A DNA stretch of 64,000 bases, taken from the NCBI RefSeq assembly GCF_004004555.2, contig NZ_SACP01000009.1, positions 62,001 to 126,000 of the forward strand. The letters are read 5' to 3'. The position numbers and the translations under genes were made by a program. Of the stretch, positions 35,111 through 42,874 are shown one piece after another. Under the pieces are notes generated by a model that was not told where the DNA came from, did no database searches, and worked only from the letters and a program-made list of their open reading frames with translations. Source of the stretch: Methylobacterium oryzihabitans (GTDB taxonomy: Bacteria > Pseudomonadota > Alphaproteobacteria > Rhizobiales > Beijerinckiaceae). Position 1 is the stretch's first letter. The number at the start of each line of letters is the position of its first letter.

Positions 35111-35739
35111 GCGGGCTCCTTCGGTTGGGTGATCGGGGTACCGGGCGTCGGCTGGCCAGGCGGGCTCTTGCGTCCCCGGCCCCAGATCCGGGCCTCGCCG
35201 ATGTCGAGGTGGCAGAAGTTCGGGTAGATCCCGACGCCGCCGCGGCCGCAGAGCGCTCCCGCGACCGCAACCGCGTCCGGGGCGTAGCCGAAGGCCTTGA
35301 GGTCGACGGCGCGGCCAGCGAGATGCAGCGAGCCGCGCGCCGCTCCCTCCAGTCCGGCATTGTGCTTGGGCGTCCGGTAGCCCGAGGTGACGATCAACGG
35401 CACGGCCGAGCCGTGGACCGCGCTCATCGCGCCCTGGACCGCCGCCAGGAGATCGAACAGGCGCGGATCGATCCACACGGCCGAGCTGCCGTCGCCGACG
35501 TCGCGCAGCAGCCAGGAGAGCAGGAGGAGATCGCGCCCGTTGTAGCCGTCCGGAGTCCGGACGATCGCGCTCACCTCCTCGCGGGTTCCCTCCCGTCGCA
35601 GCCACAGCCGCACCGGCGCGGCGGCCATGGGGACTGAAGCGCCGGCGAGCGCGGCGGCGTATGCGCGGTCGAGCCCTGGCAGGGTGGCCGCGAGGGCGCC
35701 GGCAAGGCCGGTGAGGAGGCTACGCCGCGAGACGGGCAT
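35107..35739 (-). CDS. Exported YcbK/M15-like murein peptidase (DUF882)
   Basis: 210 residues. The N-terminus SRRSLLTGLAGALAA looks like a Tat-type signal. The catalytic zinc site of the DUF882/M15 family is visible: VTSGYRTPKHNAGL, SLHLAGRAVDLK, and the C-terminal FCHLDIG. It is the second predicted peptidoglycan hydrolase in the transfer cluster. It starts inside the end of dotB (20-base overlap) and overlaps icmT. Confidence 0.85.
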   Translation of the reverse strand: MPVSRRSLLTGLAGALAATLPGLDRAYAAALAGASVPMAAAPVRLWLRREGTREEVSAIVRTPDGYNGRDLLLLSWLLRDVGDGSSAVWIDPRLFDLLAAVQGAMSAVHGSAVPLIVTSGYRTPKHNAGLEGAARGSLHLAGRAVDLKAFGYAPDAVAVAGALCGRGGVGIYPNFCHLDIGEARIWGRGRKSPPGQPTPGTPITQPKEPA

Positions 35740-36901
35740 CGCGGTATCCGTAACGATCGAGGACGCGGCGGGCGGTGGTGACGTCGATCACGCCCCGCTC
35801 GAGCGCGGACATGACGGTGAGCTTCATCGAGCGGCCGTCCTCGCCGCGCGCGATGATGGTGCGCAGCGTCTCGACGGCCTCGGCCATGCCGGCACGTGCC
35901 ACCTCGCGCCGGATCGGATCGGTGAGGACCTGCCACTCGCGCAGGCAGACCCGGCCGCCGCCGACCTTCGGCACCAGGAGCTGAGAGACCAGAAGGTGGG
36001 TCGATGACAGGACGTCGTGGAAGGCCTGGACCTGGAGGTCGGCCGGAAACTTGAGGGTGAGGCGCCGCAGGATGTGGGCGACGTCGTTGGCGTGGGTGGT
36101 GGTGTAGATCGGGTGGCCGGTCTGCGCCGCCTCGACGCTCGCCAGCACCGTGTCCATGTCGCGCAGCTCGCCCACCATGATGAGGGCGGGCTTGCGTCGC
36201 AGGCTGTTGCGCACGCCGGCGGCGAAGGACGGCAGGTGCACGCCGATCTCGTGCTGCATGATGGTGCAGGTCGAGGACGGTACGTTCTCGAACACGAATT
36301 CGATCGGCGCCTCATAGGTCAGCACGTTGCCGTGGATCGGCGTCGGCTGCTCCAGGATGCGGCGCATCAGGGCGGCGATCGTCGTCGTCTTGCCCGAGCC
36401 GGTCTCGCCGGCGATGATGACGGCACCCTGCGCCGGGGTCGACTCGGCTACGATCTCGGGCTCGACGCCGAGCCCCTCGACCGTGGGCGGGTCGGCCGGG
36501 ATGTAGCGGTTGACGATCTGCACGCCGACGTCGCCCTCGTAGTAGCCGGCAGTGACGTTGATGCGGAACCGGTGGCCGACCGGCTCGGCGTTGCGGTCGC
36601 CCGCGTTCTGCTCCAGCACCGTGATCGCGCGGTCGAAGTCCTGGCCCGAGTAGAGCTTCGACATGATCGACTCGGTGGTGGTCAGCTCGGTGGCGATGCG
36701 CGCGAGCGTGGTCGGCTGGAGCCAGACCTTGGTCAGGGCACAGAGATGCCCGTGGACGGAGGCGAGCACCGGCCGGCCGGACTGGAAGATCACGTCCGAG
36801 GCGCCGATCGCGACGGCGTGGATGAGGAGCCGCGTGACCTCGGCGCGGCCATGCACGACGATCGGCTCCTCGGGGTAGCTGGTGGCTCCCTTCCACTGCA
36901 T
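35720..36901 (-). CDS. dotB: DotB/TraJ-like secretion ATPase
   Basis: 393 residues from ATG 36901. The N-terminal domain SDVIFQSGRPVLASVHGHL is typical of PilT/DotB proteins. Walker A is AGETGSGKTTT near residue 162. The Asp box region (VLTYEAPIEFVFENV), Walker B (ALIMVGELRDMDT) and His box (GHPIYTTTHANDV) follow. DotB is a cytoplasmic hexameric ATPase that docks on DotO at the base of the type IVB channel. A longer upstream frame runs into dotC and is not used. Confidence 0.93.
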   Translation of the reverse strand: MQWKGATSYPEEPIVVHGRAEVTRLLIHAVAIGASDVIFQSGRPVLASVHGHLCALTKVWLQPTTLARIATELTTTESIMSKLYSGQDFDRAITVLEQNAGDRNAEPVGHRFRINVTAGYYEGDVGVQIVNRYIPADPPTVEGLGVEPEIVAESTPAQGAVIIAGETGSGKTTTIAALMRRILEQPTPIHGNVLTYEAPIEFVFENVPSSTCTIMQHEIGVHLPSFAAGVRNSLRRKPALIMVGELRDMDTVLASVEAAQTGHPIYTTTHANDVAHILRRLTLKFPADLQVQAFHDVLSSTHLLVSQLLVPKVGGGRVCLREWQVLTDPIRREVARAGMAEAVETLRTIIARGEDGRSMKLTVMSALERGVIDVTTARRVLDRYGYRDARLAA

Positions 36902-36905
36902 CGGC

Positions 36906-38087
36906 CTACTCCGCGGCCACAGCGGCCGGGCCTGCGGCGCTGACGAACTTCGGGGTGACGACGATCTTGAGGAGGCGCTGGTCGACCGCGGCCGAGCGGC
37001 CGTTCCGGCTGATCTTGAGGCCGGTGGCGCGCACCTTGACGATCGGCAGGCTGACCGCGCCGGCCGTGGCGAGCTCGCCGTAGCGGCGCATGCCGAGGAA
37101 GTCCCGGTCGAGGCGCGCCAGGCCATCGTCGAAGGCCGCCCGCGCCTGGGCGATCCCGACCTCGAGCCCGCCCTTGTAGCCGATCTCCCAGTTCGCCTTC
37201 TCGGCGTCGCCTTTAGGGAGGGTCCAGGTGGTGCGGCCCTCCGGCGGCGGGGTGACGGTGAGGTAGTCGCGCCAGTTCGGCGGGATCACGGCGACGCGCG
37301 CATCGCGCACGATCTCGAAGGATCCAAGCGTCGTGACCAGCAAGGTGCGGGTCGGGGTCTGGCGCACGTCGCGCAGCTCGGACACCACCGGGGGCACGAT
37401 GTCGCCACCGATCATCACGGCAGTGAAGGGATAGCGGGCCTCAAGGCGCGCGGCGATCGCCGGCGTGTCGAGGTAGGCGGCGATGCGCCTCGATTCCTCC
37501 AGGTAGCCGTCCTGGATCCCGGCCGAGCGGCCGGTGCGCTGGACCACCTTGGTCGGGCGGTTGGCGTCACCGAAGACCCCGGCCGAGTAGCGCTGGAAGT
37601 CGGGGTTCGACGGGTGCGGCGGGGCAGGGGCAGCCGAGTTGTCGCCGACATTCGGCGGGAACGGCTGGCTGTCACCCCCGGGCAGTCCCCGCGGGCCATT
37701 GGCGATCTGGTTGAGGACGTTGGCCTGCGCCACGCCGCCGGGACCGTAGTAGCCGGGCGGAGGATAGCCGCCGTAGCCGCCGTAGCCGCCGCCATAGCCC
37801 GGCGCGCTGTAGCCCGCGCCATAGCCGGCCCCGTACCCAGGCGCACCGTAGCCCGCACCGTAGCCGGGAGCCGCGTAGCCGCCGTAGGCGGGTTGGGCGT
37901 AGCCGCCCCCGTAGCCGCCGTAGGTAGGTTGTGTGTAGCCGCCATAGGGCACGCCGTAGGCGCCCGCAGTCGCGACGGGCGCACAGGCCGCCGGGGTCTG
38001 GGCGCAATAGGTGTTCGCGACCTGGGCCGTGGCCGGGAAGGGCGCGATACCGAGCGAGGCGGAGAAGATCCAGCGCGCGAGACGCAT
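36906..38087 (-). CDS. dotC: DotC/TraI-like outer-membrane core protein with Gly/Tyr-rich insert
   Basis: 393 residues. A signal sequence ends near FPATAQ. Residues about 43-120 are a Gly-Tyr-Pro-Ala repeat (units like PGYGAGYGA and YGGYGGY) not found in ordinary DotC. The conserved DotC domain starts around residue 185: GRSAGIQDGYLEESRRIAAY, MIGGDIVPPVVSE, VIPPNWRDYLT, WEIGYKGGLEVGIAQARAAF and LDRDFLGMRRYGEL. DotC helps assemble the outer-membrane ring with DotD and DotH. In Legionella it is a lipoprotein; no lipobox is seen here. Confidence 0.88.
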   Translation of the reverse strand: MRLARWIFSASLGIAPFPATAQVANTYCAQTPAACAPVATAGAYGVPYGGYTQPTYGGYGGGYAQPAYGGYAAPGYGAGYGAPGYGAGYGAGYSAPGYGGGYGGYGGYPPPGYYGPGGVAQANVLNQIANGPRGLPGGDSQPFPPNVGDNSAAPAPPHPSNPDFQRYSAGVFGDANRPTKVVQRTGRSAGIQDGYLEESRRIAAYLDTPAIAARLEARYPFTAVMIGGDIVPPVVSELRDVRQTPTRTLLVTTLGSFEIVRDARVAVIPPNWRDYLTVTPPPEGRTTWTLPKGDAEKANWEIGYKGGLEVGIAQARAAFDDGLARLDRDFLGMRRYGELATAGAVSLPIVKVRATGLKISRNGRSAAVDQRLLKIVVTPKFVSAAGPAAVAAE

Positions 38088-38089
38088 GG

Positions 38090-38230
38090 TCAGACCCCGC
38101 GCTCGCGCAACTTGGCGTCGACGTGACCCGAAGTGCTGCTGCCAGTACTGACGCAGGCAGGCAGCAGAACGGACATGCCGAGAAGCACGATCGCCAATCG
38201 AACTAGATATCGAATGCGAGAATGGTCCAT
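38090..38230 (-). CDS. Very small lipoprotein (possible DotD or VirB7 counterpart)
   Basis: 46 residues from ATG 38230. Basic start, hydrophobic stretch (LAIVLLGMSVLLPAC) and lipobox LPAC, then a short Ser-rich tail. It lies two bases before dotC, where IncI plasmids and some Dot systems encode the lipoprotein DotD/TraH. DotD has a domain of over 100 residues after the lipobox that is missing here, so this resembles VirB7-type lipoproteins. It is too short for standard gene calling. Confidence 0.6.
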   Translation of the reverse strand: MDHSRIRYLVRLAIVLLGMSVLLPACVSTGSSTSGHVDAKLRERGV

Positions 38231-38329
38231 GTCGAAGCCCCGATATTTTTTACTAATATTTGTATTGCCGTTACGACCCCGATTGCTCCACAAGCTCCAT
38301 CCAAGAAACACCCTTGATGGACTGGATCG

Positions 38330-38851
38330 ATGGGGATCGGATCGTTTCTCTCGGCGCGGCTCGCGCGTCGGGTCGGGCCGGAGCACCGCACCTTCGCGGC
38401 GATGACCGGGACCGTTCTCGGCGGCGCCCACGCTGCCTGCCCGGTGTGCCGGCGCGGGCACCTGATCGGGGATCCCGAAGCGCCCAACCTTCGCAAATGC
38501 GACGACCCGACCTGCGGGGCGACCTTCACGCTCGCCGAGATGGGTCGCACCTTCGCGCTGGAAGGGGCCGACGTCCGCGACCTGGCGCACGAGGCGCGCC
38601 GGCAGGCGTTCGTCCTGTTCCTCGCCGCGGTCGGGATCGGCGTCCTGGCGGCGGCTTGGGCGATCCTCGCCCATTCCTGGCTCACGCTGCTCGGCGCCAT
38701 GCTCCTGTGCACCGTGGTGCTGGCAAGCGCGCTCGTGCAGCGCTACCGCGCCTGGCAGCTCGAGCGAGGTCGGTTGTTCGAGGCCCGCGCGCCACTCGGC
38801 GCGTTCGTGGCCGCCGAGCTGAGCGGCCTGCTCGGCCGCGATCGGCCGTGA
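38330..38851 (+). CDS. Zinc-ribbon membrane protein
   Basis: 173 residues, encoded opposite to its neighbours. CPVCRRGHLIGDPEA and a later KCDDPTCGATF give a four-cysteine zinc ribbon near residues 37-62. Two membrane helices follow (FVLFLAAVGIGVLAAAWAIL and LTLLGAMLLCTVVLASAL), then a cytoplasmic Arg-rich tail. No family was recognised. It lies between dotC and the icmC-like gene and its stop is 19 bases from the end of the convergent gene. Confidence 0.65.
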   Translation: MGIGSFLSARLARRVGPEHRTFAAMTGTVLGGAHAACPVCRRGHLIGDPEAPNLRKCDDPTCGATFTLAEMGRTFALEGADVRDLAHEARRQAFVLFLAAVGIGVLAAAWAILAHSWLTLLGAMLLCTVVLASALVQRYRAWQLERGRLFEARAPLGAFVAAELSGLLGRDRP

Positions 38852-38870
38852 GAGGAGGGGCGGCATCGTC

Positions 38871-39446
38871 TCAGGCCCCGCCGATCATCGTGCAGACGTT
38901 CGACAGCGACACGTCCATCTTGATCGTGTTGCCGACGAGGCTCGCCACGTCATTGATGAAGAAGGCGAGTGTCCCACCGACAAGATACAGGGCGGCGGAG
39001 CCGGGGCCGGCGCCGTGCTGGCCGGACGTGGCGTTGTAGAGCCGCATCCCGGCGATCAGCCAGGCGAAAGAGCCCAACATCATGAAGAAAAATGTGATCG
39101 CGCTCTTGATATCCTCGCAGGTCGAGGACCGTGGCGTCGAGCCGTAGTTGAACATGCTGTAGGTGATGTCGCCGCCCAAGACGAACGAGTTGGCGAATTT
39201 CCACAAAAGGACCGGCGCGACGATCATCGCGCTGCCGAGCGCGAGCTTGCCCATGGCGCCGTCGATGGTGACGGGGCGGTTCGTGAACTTGTGCTCGCCG
39301 GCGGCGACGCCGTAGAGGCCGTAGAGGCCGACTGTTCCGTACACGACCCCGAGGAGGGCGATCAGCAGGAACACCAGGTTGACGACGAGCGGGAACACCT
39401 CGCTCAACGAGACGAGGACGCTGCCGAGGTCCGGCACAGCCATCAC
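38871..39446 (-). CDS. IcmC/DotE-like membrane protein
   Basis: 191 residues with four hydrophobic segments: VVNLVFLLIALLGVVYGTVG, LALGSAMIVAPVLLWKF, TFFFMMLGSFAWLIAGMRL and ALYLVGGTLAFFINDV. IcmC/DotE and DotV proteins have this size and four-helix plan, ending with a helix-N-D pattern. The match is by layout rather than long identities. It overlaps the following small gene by four bases. Confidence 0.55.
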   Translation of the reverse strand: MMAVPDLGSVLVSLSEVFPLVVNLVFLLIALLGVVYGTVGLYGLYGVAAGEHKFTNRPVTIDGAMGKLALGSAMIVAPVLLWKFANSFVLGGDITYSMFNYGSTPRSSTCEDIKSAITFFFMMLGSFAWLIAGMRLYNATSGQHGAGPGSAALYLVGGTLAFFINDVASLVGNTIKMDVSLSNVCTMIGGA

Positions 39447-39754
39447 TGAACCCTTTTCGAAAACTTTGACTGATATTCCAGCGCCTCAAGCCGCTCCTCA
39501 AGCGCGTTGATGCGCGCTATCAGCTCCTCGTATCTTAAATTCGTTGGGTCAACGTCGGGATTTGGCCGGCGATATGGCCGCTTCTCCTCAGCACTCCCAT
39601 CGTGATACTCGAATTTCGATCTGTTTCTTTTCTGTTGCTCGGGAGCTGCTGCGGCATCGGGCGCGGCGACCACCAGGCTTGGCATACCGGTTGAGAGTAC
39701 AGCCGCGAGGGTTGCATTTCTTAACCAGTTCCTAACGAAGCTTTTCTCGGCCAT
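39443..39754 (-). CDS. Small exported coiled-coil protein
   Basis: 103 residues. A signal-like N-terminus (NATLAAVLSTGMPSLVVAA), a charged middle with many Lys and Arg, and a C-terminal coiled coil (YEELIARINALEERLEALEY). First gene of the minus-strand transfer operon; its upstream region is shared with the divergent plus-strand transfer operon. Composition is less GC-rich than the core genes. No family recognised. Confidence 0.6.
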   Translation of the reverse strand: MAEKSFVRNWLRNATLAAVLSTGMPSLVVAAPDAAAAPEQQKRNRSKFEYHDGSAEEKRPYRRPNPDVDPTNLRYEELIARINALEERLEALEYQSKFSKRVQ

Positions 39755-40029
39755 TTCTGCTTAACCCTTTCGATCTAGCCGGGACGCTTGCCTGGGCCTT
39801 ACTGCAACCCCTGACGCCGAGTATTACTCGATAACATGCGGCATGTTACAGCGTACCACGACGAATAACAGTCATTATCACACGAATGAGCGTGTCTGGC
39901 GCGCCATGGTTCTCCTCTATCGGCATCGTTTAGCTACGATAGGCTCGGGCCTTAATTGACACGTCGTATCATTCTTCGCAATAAGAGCTCCAACACGAAC
40001 GTCAATGACTCTGGTGGGGCGGTTCTGGC
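39755..40029. promoter_or_regulatory. Divergent promoter region between the two transfer operons
   Basis: 275 bases, locally less GC-rich, separate the two transfer operons. It should hold promoters in both directions. AACATGCGGCATGTTA near 39833 contains the near-palindrome AACATGCGGCATGTT, a likely regulator-binding site. Confidence 0.5.
39833..39847. promoter_or_regulatory. Palindrome AACATGCGGCATGTT in divergent promoter
   Basis: AACATGC and GCATGTT are exact inverted repeats around a single central G. The site sits midway between the starts of the two divergent transfer operons, where an operator controlling conjugation would be expected. The regulator is unknown; the small ribbon-helix-helix protein at 25.7 kb and the MucR-like protein at 62.3 kb are candidates in this window. 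Confidence 0.55.
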
Positions 40030-40845
40030 ATGGAGAACGCAGTAAAACACTTGGCCTGGGCCGGATCTCTCGTTGCCTGTGTCTATCTTGCAACGTCTAA
40101 CAACTGGCAGCCTGTCTCGCTTCAGATCGTGGCACGGGAACAAAATCCCAGTTTGGCAGCGCTTTCACAGAACAATTCTTCTCCCGCCAATCCTGCTAAT
40201 TCTGCCAATTTGTTAGCTCCTGCGCCGCCGCCCGCCCCACAGGTTGCGTTAGCGCCTGCTATCACACCCCCTACGGTTGCTCGGACATATGTCCCGGCAG
40301 CCGTGCCTGCGCCCGTGCCGCAGCAGGCTGGGACCGTGAGTTACGCAACGATCGAGGATCCCAAGGCTGCGAGGCCGGTCATGGAGCTTCTGGCCAAGCT
40401 CGCCGCAGTCGTCGATGCGCCCCCGGGCACGCCGGAGGGTCAGTTCGCGACGATCTTCTTCGATCCGCGCTGCCCGTACTGCCACGCTGCATTCACGGCC
40501 CTGCATGGGCAGATCGCGGCGCGCTGGGTACCGGTTGTAGTCCTCGGCGATCCCGAGGGCGGCAACCGCATGGCGGCGGGCATCCTCTCGGCCACCGATC
40601 GGGTCGCGGCGCTCAAGGCCGCGTTCGAGACGAAGGGCGGCAAGGCGGGCGAGGTCAGCGCCGAGACCGCCGCCAAGCTCGCCGAGAACAGGGAGGCGTT
40701 CGCCTCGATCTTCGCGGCCTCACCGGCCCTGCGTCCCGGCGTACCGACGATGTTCGTGCCGCGGCCCGACGGGCGGCTCGCGATCATGGTCGGCTACGAG
40801 GCTGGCGACGACGCCAAGCTGCGCGCCGTCCTGGCCGGTAGCTGA
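40030..40845 (+). CDS. Exported thioredoxin-fold (DsbC-like) protein with CPYC motif
   Basis: 271 residues. One N-terminal hydrophobic segment (HLAWAGSLVACVYLATS), then a Pro/Ala-rich linker to about residue 110. A DsbC/DsbG-like thioredoxin domain follows: ATIFFDPRCPYCHAAF with the active CPYC, and PTMFVPRPDGR with the cis-proline region. It probably forms or shuffles disulphides in transfer proteins in the periplasm, like TrbB of IncF or IncI-plasmid Dsb proteins. First gene of the plus-strand transfer operon. Confidence 0.78.
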   Translation: MENAVKHLAWAGSLVACVYLATSNNWQPVSLQIVAREQNPSLAALSQNNSSPANPANSANLLAPAPPPAPQVALAPAITPPTVARTYVPAAVPAPVPQQAGTVSYATIEDPKAARPVMELLAKLAAVVDAPPGTPEGQFATIFFDPRCPYCHAAFTALHGQIAARWVPVVVLGDPEGGNRMAAGILSATDRVAALKAAFETKGGKAGEVSAETAAKLAENREAFASIFAASPALRPGVPTMFVPRPDGRLAIMVGYEAGDDAKLRAVLAGS

Positions 40846-40848
40846 CGG

Positions 40849-41118
40849 ATGGCCCGCCGAGCTTCCATCGGGGCGTTCAGCCTGCCCTCGGCGGGCGGGT
40901 GCCTGTCGCCCTCGGCCCTCGCCGACCGGATCGAGGGTTACTCGCGCGCCTCGTCGTTCCTCGCCGGCGCGGTCTTCGCCTCGCTGATGGCGATGATGTG
41001 GCTCGCCTACCTGTCGATCAAGCGGGCCGAGGTGATCCCCTACGTCGCCGATGGCGGCGTGTTCGGCTGCGAGGTGAAGATCGTGGCACCGCCGACGGCG
41101 GGAAAGCCGCAGTCATGA
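40849..41118 (+). CDS. Single-pass membrane protein, possible DotJ/IcmM counterpart
   Basis: 89 residues, one membrane helix (FLAGAVFASLMAMMWLAYLSI) and a short periplasmic part. It directly precedes the dotI-like gene with an ATGA overlap. In Legionella, icmM/dotJ, a short relative of icmL/dotI, occupies this place. Size, single helix and position agree, but sequence identity is too low to be sure. Confidence 0.55.
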   Translation: MARRASIGAFSLPSAGGCLSPSALADRIEGYSRASSFLAGAVFASLMAMMWLAYLSIKRAEVIPYVADGGVFGCEVKIVAPPTAGKPQS

Positions 41119-41771
41119 AATCGGCCGATCACATCGCCCAAGAGGTCGACGCCGGCCGGATGATGTTGCGCAACCAGTGGCAGTGGATCCTGCTGCTGTC
41201 GCTGTTCCTGCTGCTGTCGCTCACGGTCAACGCGCTCCTGTTCTACAACGCGTTCATCCGGTTTCCGGTCAAGCAGTTCATCTGGACTTCGGACGCGCAA
41301 GCCGTCTGCGAGGCGATCCCGCTTGCCGAGCCGAATATCAGCCAGGCGCGGCTGAAGGAGTTCGCGGTCTCGTCGGCCGTCCAGTTGAACTCCTACGACT
41401 ACGCGAACTGGCGCGCGCTCATCAACAACGCGCTGAGCCAGTCGTTCACGCCGAAGGGGCGCGACCGCTACCGGGCGGCTCTGCAAGAGAGCGGCATCAT
41501 CCAGAAAGTCGTGACGGGCTACCAGACCGTCTCGGCCGTGACGACCGACCCGGCCAATGTGGCGGAAGAGGGTAAGCTCGCGGGCCGCTACTACTGGCGC
41601 GTCGAGGTTCCGCTTCAGATCTTCTATCGCACGAACGTCGAGACGCGGGTCGAGCGGCGTCTTCTGACCATGACGATCGTGCGGATCGACCCCTCTCCGA
41701 TCAACCCGAATGGCATCGCGATCGACTCGGTGATCTCGACGCAGCAACTGACCAATCAGGTGGGGCCATGA
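41115..41771 (+). CDS. dotI: DotI/IcmL/TraM-like inner-membrane core protein
   Basis: 218 residues from ATG 41115. N-terminal cytoplasmic part, one membrane helix (WILLLSLFLLLSLTVNALLF) and a VirB8-like periplasmic domain with YDYANWRALINNALSQSFT and YYWRVEVPLQIFYR, which are characteristic of IcmL. DotI and DotJ form an inner-membrane complex of the type IVB channel. Overlaps at both ends (ATGA) couple it to its neighbours. Confidence 0.88.
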   Translation: MKSADHIAQEVDAGRMMLRNQWQWILLLSLFLLLSLTVNALLFYNAFIRFPVKQFIWTSDAQAVCEAIPLAEPNISQARLKEFAVSSAVQLNSYDYANWRALINNALSQSFTPKGRDRYRAALQESGIIQKVVTGYQTVSAVTTDPANVAEEGKLAGRYYWRVEVPLQIFYRTNVETRVERRLLTMTIVRIDPSPINPNGIAIDSVISTQQLTNQVGP

Positions 41772-42865
41772 AGCGCGTTTTGGCCTCTGGCTTCGCCGTG
41801 GCTGCCGTCTGGGCGACCGCCGCGGTGGCGCAAGCCCCCGGGCAGCCGGCCCCGCCGAACTTCCAGCCCCCGGGCGAGACGGTACGCCGGCCGGCCGGGG
41901 TGCCGCCGGCCACTGCGGCTAGTCCCGTCGTTGTCCCCACGCAGGCCCCGCCCCCCGTCCCGCGCGCCCTGACCCCGGCCGAGCTCGAAGAGCTGCGCAA
42001 GCGCATGATCGGCGGCACCCAGGGCATGATCCTCAAGCCCGGCGAGATCCAGGACGTCCGCCGGGCGGTCCAGGATGCGCAGGGCGCCGGCAACTTCCCC
42101 GGCCGCGACGGGCGCATGCCGCGGCCGGAGCCACGGCTCCTCACCGTCACGCAGGAGGTCAGCCGCTCGGCGCCCGAGACGCTGCATCTCGCCTACGGGG
42201 TCGTGAGCCCGATCACCTTCGTGGATGCGAAGGGCGCGCCCTGGCCGATCGCCTCGGTCGCCTACGATCCGCGCCTGTTTGCGCAGGACGGCACCGGCTG
42301 CGGCCAGGATACCACGTTGGGGGCGACGCAGGTCCCGGCCGGGGCGGGCGCCGACAGGCCAACTTCGATCAACCTGATGCCGTGCCGGTACGACACCTGG
42401 GGCAACATCCTCATCCGCCTCGAGGCCGTGCCCTACCCGATCCCGCTGATGGTCCTCTCCGGCCAGAGCGAGACGGTGGACATTCCGGTCACAGTGCGGG
42501 TCGCCGGCACCTCGCCGCTCACCCCGGTCAAGGTGGTCACGGCGAGCGCCCCTGTTCGCAAGGCCGGTCCGCCCGGCCCGCCGCGGGGGCCAGCCCCGAT
42601 CGACACCACGGCGCTCCTGCACCTCTTCGGCGCCGGCACGCCGCCGACGGGCGCGCAGAAGCTCGTTGCGACCGGTGGGGCGCAGGCCTGGCTCTACCGC
42701 GAGCGCATGTACGTGCGCGTCCAGGGCGACCTCGTCAGCCCGCAGCCGGTCGCCTCGGCCGACGCGTCGGGGGGCTACCGGATCTACGAGTTCCTCCGCC
42801 CGGCCTCGCGCCTCGTCGCCGAGCGCGGCGACGGAGCCGAGACCGCCATCACCATCGAATTCTAG
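41768..42865 (+). CDS. dotH: DotH/IcmK/TraN-like outer-membrane core protein
   Basis: 365 residues. A signal peptide ends at AAVAQAP, followed by a Pro-rich linker. The conserved DotH sequence is LTPAELEELRKRM, IHLAYGVV-like LHLAYGVVSPITFVD, GAPWPIASVAYDPRLF and SINLMPCRYDTWGNILIRLE. The C-terminal domain resembles a VirB9/TraN beta domain. DotH is part of the outer-membrane ring with DotC, DotD and DotG. Confidence 0.9.
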   Translation: MKRVLASGFAVAAVWATAAVAQAPGQPAPPNFQPPGETVRRPAGVPPATAASPVVVPTQAPPPVPRALTPAELEELRKRMIGGTQGMILKPGEIQDVRRAVQDAQGAGNFPGRDGRMPRPEPRLLTVTQEVSRSAPETLHLAYGVVSPITFVDAKGAPWPIASVAYDPRLFAQDGTGCGQDTTLGATQVPAGAGADRPTSINLMPCRYDTWGNILIRLEAVPYPIPLMVLSGQSETVDIPVTVRVAGTSPLTPVKVVTASAPVRKAGPPGPPRGPAPIDTTALLHLFGAGTPPTGAQKLVATGGAQAWLYRERMYVRVQGDLVSPQPVASADASGGYRIYEFLRPASRLVAERGDGAETAITIEF

Positions 42866-42874
42866 GAGGGGATA

